DNA of 64,000 nt from Prionace glauca (lineage: Eukaryota; Chordata; Chondrichthyes; Carcharhiniformes; Carcharhinidae). Made by a program: the position numbers and the translations under genes. How positions within the stretch are numbered: position 1 is the stretch's first letter; each line of letters starts with the position of its first letter. The stretch is from contig CM075760.1 of assembly GCA_037974335.1 (NCBI GenBank), positions 13,722,345 through 13,786,344 on the forward strand. The letters run 5' to 3'. The notes under the pieces are model-generated. The model saw nothing but the letters and a program-made list of their open reading frames with translations. It ran no database searches and was not told where the DNA came from. Of this stretch, positions 20,780-28,625 are shown in pieces.

Positions 20780-22640
20780 TTTTATTTTCCGAAACTTTTC
20801 TGCTTTATCCCTACAAGAATATTCAAAGGCAATTTTATTTTCATTTCGCCAGAACTGCTCAGTTTCACTGAGCGTAAACAATGTAAAAACAATTGAGCAA
20901 CACTAAACAATTTCACAAATTTTGAGATGCGAAAACTAATTAATTATCTCGGTATCTAATTTAAAAAAATACTTAGAACGGATAATCTGGTTCCAATTGC
21001 ATAGAAAAAAAATTAATAATCGGATACAAAAATTTCCAAAAAGGAAATTATTCTGCAAAACTCGTATTCCAGTAAATGTGAACTTAATCTGGGATGTACC
21101 GATTAATGCAAAGTGTCTTGTTCAACTGAGCACGGCTGTGAAAACAGCAGGTTATCATTGAAATAGCTTCTGGAATTGTCACAAAATATTTCCAGTCTGG
21201 AAAATGTTAATTGTGTGAAATACACAACAGAACTATTAAAGGGGATTATTGCTAAATTATTAATATAAAATAATCTGTGGTGAATATGGAGTTAAATTAC
21301 CGATTAATAATTCTTTGATTTACATTAATTTTACTATTAAACTTGTTCATGGGAAGTTTGTGATTGCAGTAAAGACTTAGTGTCCGAATGAGCGTTGTAA
21401 GTCATGACTCACTTGAATTTGTAAGCGTTATTTAAAATTTATAAAAATGCTGTAATATCTTTTAGGTGTTCTTTCCCCCCAGCCTGCTTGTTTTCTCCCT
21501 ACATGGATTTTCAAACTCAAAGATTGTTTCTGTTCAACCAGAAAACATCTAAACTCTCAACGGCACCGTTATACACTATTTAAACAACACAGAAATAATG
21601 CCACAAAGCCAAACTATAGCACAAATTTTAAACATTCACAGTGACTGCACCATAGAATCTCCTCAGCAGAAACACAACAAAACACATCAATGAGGGAATG
21701 AATCCGCTTCACAGAAAAACAGATCAATTATCCATTCAACAGAATCAAATATAACATTGCAAAAAAAACCTCAATATCGAATCTAGCAAACTAGCTCTTA
21801 ACCAATTATTAAACTAAACAGAAATCTAGAATAATAGCAATAGCATTGCGAGGAGGTAGAATTTGTCCAACAAATTAGCGTTGAAACTTTATCACGTCTT
21901 ATTCATATTGGGTCATATTTCAAACATATTTAAACATTTGGATGGTAAAAGTTCCAGCCATCAAATGCCACCGAGATTAAACATTGCAGATACCCCAAAA
22001 TCTGAATGCAGTGACAAACTATGTTCTGAATGAGTGGAGTAAGCCGATATCACTAAATATTTTAAACATACAAATACAATAAAGCCTGCTTTATTTCTCC
22101 CTGCAGTTATGCATCAAGCAGTTGCGACCCGCAGAATGTTCATATTCAATCACAAAACGTGTAACAGCTCAGTGTCACTGAGTTCAAACAATGCAGAAAC
22201 AAAAAATTAATTCACAAATTTTACGTATTTAGAGTCATCCAGATTCATAATCTCCTCATCAGAGGAAAAAAAAACGCATCACTGAGAGACTGAACCCCGC
22301 TTCATGCGGAAGCAGCTCAATTCTACAAACACTCTCAACAGAATCAAATATAACATTTACAGAAATGTTTAATATAAATTCCAGCCAATTCGCCCATCAC
22401 CAAACTAATTCATGTTTAGAATAAGCAGAAAATATTGCACAGCAGCACCAGCATTGTGAGTGAGTGGAACATTTTCACTGGATAAATATAGAAATGTTAG
22501 ATTGTTTTAAATTTTTGGTCCAAATTTCAAACACTTGTGCAGTAGATGGTACAAACCGCAGCCACTAGATGTCACCGAGATTAAACGCTGCAGAAACGCT
22601 GAATTGTTTAACAGACATTCGGCTTTCAAAGTAATCCAAC
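20780..22640. repeat. Degenerate ~600-bp repeat units, AT-rich intron
   Basis: Segments starting near 20800, 21480 and 22085 share the order tgctttatccc/tgcttgttttctccc/gctttatttctccctgca, a cag-tttcactgag-type stretch, aacaatg-cagaaac, and (in the last two) aatctcctcagcag / aatctcctcatcag and caacagaatcaaatataaca. They are old tandem copies, with no exon seen. Confidence 0.55.
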
Positions 22641-22899
22641 CACACAGTGTAACCTCAACAGATAAACACAACATCCCAACAATTTGGGATTGAATCCCTC
22701 AGCAGCATCTATTGTCCAGAAAGAGCAGAATGGAATTCTAAAACCCCTTCGCAGCAGAATCACAGGAAACATTGTAACAATTCTCAACCGAGAATCCACC
22801 AAACTCACATTTATGTTACCACATGGATTATTAGTATAGATAAAAATATAAAACAAAGACACATGTAAACCAGTTACTCAATAAGTGGATGGTTCTTAC

Positions 22900-22947
22900 C
22901 TGTCGTCACCGTCACCATGGTCCCTTGTCCCCAGTAAGCGAAGTAGT
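22900..22947 (-). CDS. Heavy-chain joining segment (JH)
   Basis: 48 bases directly abutting the J recombination signal and ending at donor ACAG|GTAAGA in phase 1. The productive frame reads YFAYWGQGTMVTVTT, with the canonical WGQG motif that forms the start of framework 4. It splices to Cmu1 over a 10.6-kb intron. It is the only JH in the cluster, as is usual for shark clusters. Confidence 0.96.
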
Positions 22948-22986
22948 CACAGTGTCACATTCCGTAGGCTGTGTCATACAATAACC
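22948..22986 (-). promoter_or_regulatory. JH recombination signal, 23-bp spacer
   Basis: Heptamer CACTGTG (sense strand) at 22948-22954 is a perfect consensus; the spacer of 23 bases is at 22955-22977; nonamer GGTTATTGT at 22978-22986 differs from GGTTTTTGT at one base. Confidence 0.95.
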
Positions 22987-23309
22987 ATCCTGCACAAAAT
23001 AGAGACAAATTCACCATTATTTTAAATATCCACAAACCCAAGGAAAAGCAAAATCAATTAATGTTCATTAAATTATAATTGTATTTCTGGATATCATTTG
23101 ACATTCATAAATGACCTAAAGTTTTATATTTCACAGAGTGACACGTGAACATGTTGTTGAAAACACACATCGATAATTGAGTAATTATCAAGATTTTCCA
23201 TGTTTATTCTTGTCATGTGGTCAGTGCTGGACATAAATAATACTGTACTGTGATTACAGTTGGGATTTAAAAGTGACACTAATCCAGTTTCAGTCAATCA
23301 GTGCTGAGA

Positions 23310-23337
23310 GGTTTTTGTATTGACAGTAACTGCTGTG
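23310..23337 (-). promoter_or_regulatory. D2 3' recombination signal, 12-bp spacer
   Basis: Sense-strand heptamer CACAGCA (23331-23337), 12-base spacer (23319-23330), nonamer ACAAAAACC (23310-23318, perfect). It pairs with the 23-bp signal of JH. Confidence 0.93.
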
Positions 23338-23350
23338 CCATCCCAGTAAT
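23338..23350 (-). other. Diversity segment D2 (IgH)
   Basis: 13 bases, ATTACTGGGATGG on the sense strand, flanked on both sides by 12-bp signals. The frames give ITGM, LLGW or YWD, none with a stop. D2 can take D1 (22-bp signal) or V (23) on its 5' side and JH (23) on its 3' side. Confidence 0.93.
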
Positions 23351-23378
23351 CACAGTGAGACACAGCATGACAAATACT
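23351..23378 (-). promoter_or_regulatory. D2 5' recombination signal, 12-bp spacer
   Basis: Sense-strand nonamer AGTATTTGT (23370-23378), 12-base spacer (23358-23369), heptamer CACTGTG (23351-23357, perfect). Confidence 0.92.
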
Positions 23379-23688
23379 GAGGCGGACTGTTAACTATAAA
23401 ATACAGACAGTTAATTTCACTGCTATTTCAAAAGCCTGTTTCCAGCTCGTTAAGGGTGACTCAGTGAAATATTTCAATTTTTACTGATCCTGATATTGAT
23501 AAAGGGGGTTAGAAACTTTTACACTCTCTGTGCACATTCAGCGTGTAAATCAATAACAATAAAATTGAAGCATTTTACATCTTAAAAAAAAAACAATGCT
23601 GTTTCTAAGTATTATTTTGTTGAAGCCTCATTTACTTTGGCATTCGGCAATGGCATTGGTCACAAAGTTAAGCAACGTCCTTTTCTGA

Positions 23689-23726
23689 GGTTTTTGTATG
23701 AGGATGGAGCTTTTCTCAGCACTGTG
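23689..23726 (-). promoter_or_regulatory. D1 3' recombination signal, 22-bp spacer
   Basis: Sense-strand heptamer CACAGTG (23720-23726), spacer of 22 bases (23698-23719), nonamer ACAAAAACC (23689-23697). Heptamer and nonamer are both perfect consensus. Confidence 0.94.
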
Positions 23727-23743
23727 ATCCACTGCTATAGTAT
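23727..23743 (-). other. Diversity segment D1 (IgH)
   Basis: 17 bases, ATACTATAGCAGTGGAT on the sense strand. One frame reads YYSSG, another TIAV, and the third contains a TAG. Its 12-bp signal faces V and its 22-bp signal faces D2, so it cannot join JH directly under the 12/23 rule. Confidence 0.94.
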
Positions 23744-23771
23744 CACAGTGACACACACCCATACAAAAACT
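23744..23771 (-). promoter_or_regulatory. D1 5' recombination signal, 12-bp spacer
   Basis: Sense-strand nonamer AGTTTTTGT (23763-23771), 12-base spacer (23751-23762), heptamer CACTGTG (23744-23750, perfect). Confidence 0.94.
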
Positions 23772-23837
23772 GCACTCACTCTGTTCAGTCCTGCTGTTCA
23801 ATATTCACTTGAAATGGACCATTAATTTCGCTCCAAC

Positions 23838-24041
23838 GTAAAATGTAGGCAACTGTTTATACAACACAATCTATCAGAAATATTAACAAGAGTCATATAT
23901 CTCATGTAAAATGTAGGCAACTGTTTATACAACACAATCTATCAGAAATATTAAACAGAGTCATATATCTCATGTAAAATGTAGGCAACTGTTTATACAA
24001 CACAATCTATCAGAAATATTAAAAAGAGTAATATATCGTGT
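23838..24041. repeat. 68-bp tandem repeat, three copies, between VH and D1
   Basis: The unit begins gtaaaatgtaggcaactgtt and contains acaacacaatctatcagaaa. Copies start at 23838, 23906 and 23974, nearly identical, the last degrading at its end. Confidence 0.95.
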
Positions 24042-24254
24042 GTGGTACTTGCCGACAGTACAATGAATATAAAGTCAGTGAAAAGCTCACCAGTTATATC
24101 GGTGAGTTTGGGAAGTTTTACTGTTAAATACATTCTGTGTTACTTTTTTTTAAACACGATTATAGTTTGGTTGTGACCAGCCTCGATCATATTGCATTTA
24201 AAACAGATACTGACCTTCAGGTTATGATGGAAGTTGCGGAATCCCCTCTCGGGC

Positions 24255-24293
24255 TGTTCTTGTCCGGGTGCAGCCCTGGATCCTCTCGCTGTG
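24255..24293 (-). promoter_or_regulatory. VH recombination signal, 23-bp spacer
   Basis: Sense-strand heptamer CACAGCG (24287-24293; consensus CACAGTG, one change at position 6), 23-base spacer (24264-24286), nonamer ACAAGAACA (24255-24263, two changes from ACAAAAACC). The first three heptamer bases and the A-rich nonamer core, which matter most for RAG, are kept. Confidence 0.95.
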
Positions 24294-24598
24294 GCCTCTT
24301 GCACAGTAATAGATGGCCGTGTCTTCAATCTTCAGGCTCCTCATGTCCAAAGAGAAGATATTGTTTGAAGTGTCTTTGGACGCAGTAAATCGACCCTTAA
24401 TTGATGGGGCGTAGTTGTTGCTGGATGAAGTATAGTACCAAACCAGCCACTCCAGGCCCTGTCCGGGAACCTGTCGGATCCAGAACATATCGTAGCTGCT
24501 AAGATCGAACCCGCTGGTTTTACAGGTCAGTTTCAGGGAACCTCCGGGAGCCTCGGTCGCTGCCTCTGGCTGGGTCAACACAACATCCGACTGGACAC
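24294..24598 (-). CDS. Heavy-chain variable segment (VH), germline
   Basis: The exon starts after tatttttacag. Its first 11 bases complete the leader (G-V-Q-S), and 98 codons of mature V follow, beginning [20 protein letters not shown]. Canonical residues are present: Cys22 (LTCKTSG), Trp36 ([10 protein letters not shown]), GLEWLVWYY in framework 2, [13 protein letters not shown] in framework 3, and Cys95 in [11 protein letters not shown]. The sequence is of the single dominant VH family of elasmobranch IgM. It stops exactly at the recombination heptamer, so it is unrearranged, and it is fully open. It supplies CDR1 (SSYDM), CDR2 (WYYTSSSNN) and the start of CDR3. Confidence 0.97.
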
Positions 24599-24731
24599 CT
24601 GTAAAAATAGATCAAAAACACCGGGGATTAATCTTAGTGAAATGATTGCTGACTCTGGAACATTCCAGAGAGAGACTAACACTGAGACAGTAACAGTGAG
24701 AGACTTGAACAATAATAAAAAAAATACTCAC

Positions 24732-24777
24732 CAGATAAGAAAGTCAGCAACAAACTGAGAGAAATGGCCGACCTCAT
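24732..24777 (-). CDS. VH leader exon
   Basis: ATG at 24777 is followed by MRSAISLSLLLTFLSG, a signal peptide with a basic start and a leucine-rich core. Donor TCTG|GTGAGT gives phase 1 and joins the V exon, so cleavage would fall after GVQS, before DVVL. The start codon is the first ATG upstream of the hydrophobic core and sits in AGAAAGATGA. Confidence 0.95.
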
Positions 24778-24866
24778 CTTTCTGGTGATTTGGGGGAAAT
24801 GGTTGTGTCAGGAACTCAGTGAACAAACCAGCTCCCGGACTGTTGGATTCCGGTCCCAGTGAGCGG

Positions 24867-24876
24867 TATTTAAATA
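24867..24876 (-). promoter_or_regulatory. TATA-like element of the VH promoter
   Basis: TATTTAAATA, within the palindrome GGTATTTAAATACC, lies 90-99 bases upstream of the leader ATG, the expected distance for an Ig V promoter TATA. I did not find an exact octamer (ATGCAAAT) in the next 150 bases. Confidence 0.55.
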
Positions 24877-25209
24877 CCCGGCAGAAGGGGGCGGCTTTCC
24901 AGGCGCCGCCTGTTGATCCACGTCCCACCTTCCACACCCCCAACAGAATGGACTCGGAGATTTACAATAGATTAATATTAAAATGGACATTTTATCTGTA
25001 TCGGGATATTTGTTTGGCTGAAATGTTCATTGTATTGTCCCCATTATTTCTGATGATGATATTACAGTTCATCATTTATTTATTTAAATAAGTAATTCCA
25101 TTGTAAAAATGGTGATTTTATTACCACACCCCCAACAAGAAAATAAATCTGAAAATGATGAAATAGCATTTTGGAACATTAGACAAATTTTCAACAACTC
25201 CGTGTCTCT

Positions 25210-26900
25210 GCCACATTATAATAATAAAGCACATTTTATCAGAAGAAATACCATCGATTTCTGTAATTAAATATGTAGAATATACAAAGTGATTCTATAT
25301 ACAGTGTGGATGGCTATCACTGCACAAATTGGGTTTGGAGATGAGAAGAAACTCTCACACAATACAATGTTTCTCCTTATATTTGTCAAACTGTCCCAAT
25401 CTCGAAGACAGGCCTTTGAAAATAATGAGAATCCCAACCTCCTGGTAATTAAATAGTGAGTTGACAGAGAAACATAAAATTAAATTGATTTTTTGATGGA
25501 GAAGTTAATGAATCGGAACGGACGCTGAGATCATTAAAGTTCTCCTTCAGCATCCAGGTCATTGCAACTCACTCTATTGGCCACCGGCTGTGTAACATAC
25601 ACTGGTATTGGGAATACAGGATATCAGGACTTTGCGGCACATTGCACAATATCACAAGAATAAATGTTTTATCTTCCATTGAATCAGGTTATGAACTGAT
25701 CATTTCTCCACTCATTGGCAGCTATGAGAGGAACTCTTCAATAACAGAAATTAGATTATACCGTACAATAGAACACGGTGCTAATCAGGTACAAGACACG
25801 CTGCTGTTTCAATGTGATACAGAAATTTCAGAATATTCCAGGAATCCCCGGTGTTCATGTCAGTTTTATGATGTTGTTTTAATATTATTTCATGTCATTT
25901 CACCGATTTTACTTCACTGGGGAACTGGGCCCATCAACATCTCTCTCTCTCATTTCATGAAGTGATTAATAAACAGACTTTAATTATTGGAATGAAATTT
26001 ACTCGGAAACTATAGAAATGAAAAAAAATGATCCGGTCACTTTATTGTTTGACATAGTATTTACTCAGGTAATGAACAGGACACTGAATGAAAATATTTG
26101 ATTGGAATGATTGCGATTTAAATTGTGGGAATTAAACATTTACTGTTTAAATGTCTGAATCCCATGTTGTCCATTGAGCTTCACGCTAATCTGTCCCACA
26201 CTGTATTTGGCAGCAATCCAGGCTGGTGTCAAATGCTCAAAGTTATTGACAGGAAAAATCTGGGGCTGTTTGTGCAATAGATCAAAGATCAGTTTCATCA
26301 GCACTGACCGCTTAGCTCCAAGCCAACTTAAAACCCTGCATGTTGTCAGTAAGGTCTATTTATAAACAAATCTACCCAGCAACAGTACTGGAGGCACTTG
26401 AATTTTTGGAAGTTATAAATCTAGATGATGTTTTCCCATCTCTAAATAAAGGATTATTTTCCACCTTCTCTGGCACCCAATTAACAACAATGATGATTTT
26501 TCCAACACATCAGGATATTGTGATGGACGGACAGAAATAATCACAGGCAGACTGAAAAATGGCTCAGAGAGATGATACATGCTGTTATATGTGAGCATGC
26601 ACATTTATATTTTATCTCCTTTTATCTTTCCATGGGATGTTTGTTTGGAAAGACCAACACTCTTTGCCTGTCCCAAATTCCCTTAAATTGACTGGTTTTC
26701 TTGGACACTTCTGTAGATATTAAAGAGTCAGCTATTTGGCTTTCAGTCTGCAGTTATATCCTTGTGAGACAATGTAGGGATGGCAGATTTCCTCCATTGG
26801 GGAATCAGAGCGGTTCCAATGATCGCAATTAGTATCCATTCCAGATTTATCAATAGAATTCAAAATCTACCTGCGGGAAGGGTCTGACTTAAATCCCTGT
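25210..26900. repeat. Duplicated 5' flank of the IgM cluster, proximal copy
   Basis: This stretch aligns collinearly with 33865-36175. Examples are attggccaccggctgt (25578 and 34867), caggatat-aggactttg (25617 and 34906), ctcattggcagctatgagag (25712 and 34989), gctaatctgtcccac (26188 and 35473) and tatttataaacaaatct (26358 and 35644). Divergence is substantial, so the duplication is not recent. The 107-codon open frame at 25642-25965 is not conserved as a frame in the other copy and is not treated as a gene. Confidence 0.85.
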
Positions 26901-26950
26901 CCTCTCATCATTGCCCTGGGCCTCTGGATCACTGGATCAATTAAAATAAT
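26620..26950 (-). repeat. tRNA-derived SINE (family 2), decayed
   Basis: The plus strand reads TAGGGATGGCAGATTTCCTC, ATTCCAGATTTATCAATAGA ATTCAAA and CCTGGGCCTCTGGATCACTG G, the reverse complement of the family 2 body and tRNA-like head. The same insertion is present in the distal flank copy (about 36057-36175), so it predates the duplication. Confidence 0.75.
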
Positions 26951-27860
26951 TGATGTCACCATCTACACAAACAATAAATGTATGACTGTGTTGACACAGG
27001 AATGAATGACATATGAATGACTGATGGATGAATGATTGTTGGATGCCTGAATATTTTGATTGCGGAATTAGTGAATGGATTGGTGGATTCATTGATAAAT
27101 GGGACTGAATGATGTTGTTCTACATTTCCATATTTGTGTTTGACTACTTCATAAATTGAAACAACTCCTTTATTCAATGTGTGTCCATCAATCCTTCCAG
27201 AGTGTCTGGGTGAAATACATTTCTCGGGAGTTAGCAAGCTGATCCTCTTGAAGAGTAGGGGGAGATTTTCCTGCAGTTCGGATGGTTCATTTCTCTGCTG
27301 ATGCTGAATTTTCATATCCAGGACAGAAAGAGAGAGCATGATATGGTTGAGGAGGAATGATTGTACTATATAAAATACTGGTTCTTTCATATACAACAAA
27401 TCAATCAACAAACTCTCACCCAAATTAGTGAAGGCAACAGGGTGAAAAGTAAATAAGATAGCAACAGAAATATTTGTGAAACTCACTGGAAAACTACAAG
27501 TGTAACATTATTTCCCAAAACAGTGTAATAATGAATCGGAATTTAAAGATTCAGTAACTTCACATGAAGTACACGTTGTTCCATTTATATCATCACTTTG
27601 AAAACCATCAATCTCTCCAGCTATGTACCAGGACTTTCTGTGTGATGAGGAGGTGATGACTTGTCAATGAAGCGCAGAGGCTGCTGGGTAGCTGTTCATA
27701 TCCTCGGTCTGAATTAATTCCATTCCCCACTGAATTCTGTGACAGATTTCATTCCTTGGTGTCAAAAAGCCAATGTGTTGTCAATAAAGTTTAATATCAA
27801 TAAATTATACGAAGCAAAGTACAGTTATATATTAAATAAAATGAAATGCCGAAAATAAAC
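26951..27860. other. No gene recognised
   Basis: The minus-strand frame at 26956-27486 (176 codons) is long for AT-rich DNA but lies partly over a degenerate GAATGA/GATGAATG run, shows no domain I know and lacks splice context. I regard it as non-coding. Confidence 0.5.
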
Positions 27861-27864
27861 AGAA

Positions 27865-28345
27865 AATACTGGAGAATCTCAGTAACATCTGTGGAGACAG
27901 AATCGAGCCTTTGTTTCACATCTGGGTGACCCTTCGGCAGAGTATCCCTGCTGCTTTGGAGAGATCATCATTGCTTCCTACAACGTGTCAGGAAAGCTGC
28001 ATAAATTTCCTGTGAGATGGGAATAACAGAAATAATAGACACTATTTCGAGACACTCACAAGCTGCATCAATTCACAGAGTGATCCCAAATATCAGAACA
28101 AACTTCTTCATCCTAAACTAATCAACATCCCAATCACAAACTATATTCTCAAAAAAATCCTAATCCCTGTCCATCCACATCATTTCTCAATGTCATCATC
28201 CTCTTCAATTTCTTCCAAAAAAACCCACACTGACTCGAAACGTTGGCTCTATTCTCTCTCCACAGATGCTGTCAGACCCGTTGAGATTTTCCAGCATTCA
28301 TTATTTTTGTTTCAGTTTCCAGAATCTGCAGTATTTTGCTTGTAT
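27865..28345. repeat. Two facing copies of a short interspersed repeat
   Basis: Plus-strand aaacagaaaatactggagaa tctcag (27867-27895) and GAGCCTTTGTTTCACATCTG GGTGACCCTTCGGCAGAG recur in inverted form at 28228-28343 (actcgaaacgttggctctat, acagatgctgtcagaccc, ttgagattttccagcattca, CAGAATCTGCAGTATTTTGC). Other copies lie at 32340-32400, 32700-32800 and 47100-47150. Confidence 0.75.
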
Positions 28346-28436
28346 CAAACTGATGAACATAATTGGTGAATTAATTGTTTATCTGTATGAGTTGATGATA
28401 ACTGGGAAATTGGAACAACCCCGGCTGTAAACTCCT

Positions 28437-28625
28437 CTCCAAGACACTCACAAACCTCACTTGGACCACTCCTTTACTTACGCTGCGTCGGAGTCCAGGA
28501 ACACCCTCCCTAAGAGCACGGTCGGTGTACCTACACTGCAGGTTCTGCAGCAATTGAATAAGGCGGCTCACCACCAGCTCCCCGAATGCAATTAGCAATG
28601 GGGAATAAATGGGGGCCTCGACAAC
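28437..28625 (+). repeat. LINE family R 3' end
   Basis: CGGAGTCCAGGAACACCCTC CCTAA, GGTGTACCTACACTGCAGG, AAGGCGGCTCACCACCAGCT CCCC and GCAATGGGGAATAAATGGGG GCC match the 3' terminal coding and UTR of family R. Confidence 0.8.

Larger units (their letters stand above)
4796..24777 (-). other. Complete germline IgM heavy-chain cluster (leader-VH-D1-D2-JH-Cmu1-4-TM)
   Basis: All parts of an elasmobranch multi-cluster type IgH gene are present in order and in one orientation: leader 24777-24732, VH 24598-24294, D1 23743-23727, D2 23350-23338, JH 22947-22900, Cmu1 12286-11987, Cmu2 11574-11260, Cmu3 10344-10036, Cmu4 8814-8423 and the membrane exon 4932-4796. The V, D and J segments are separate (not germline-joined), about 310-520 bp apart, as in published horned and nurse shark clusters. 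All coding exons are open, all exon junctions are phase 1, and every intron has GT and AG ends. The cluster therefore looks functional, although expression cannot be judged from sequence. The product would be the mu heavy chain, pairing with light chain through Cmu1 and made as a membrane receptor or secreted polymer in B cells. Confidence 0.96.

Noticed and set aside
25642-25965. 107-codon plus-strand frame upstream of VH
   Set aside because: The duplicated copy at 34.9 kb keeps the DNA similarity but not the frame, so there is no sign of selection on protein.
26956-27486. 176-codon minus-strand frame
   Set aside because: No known domain, AT-rich composition, part of it over a degenerate GAATGA run, no splice or promoter context.
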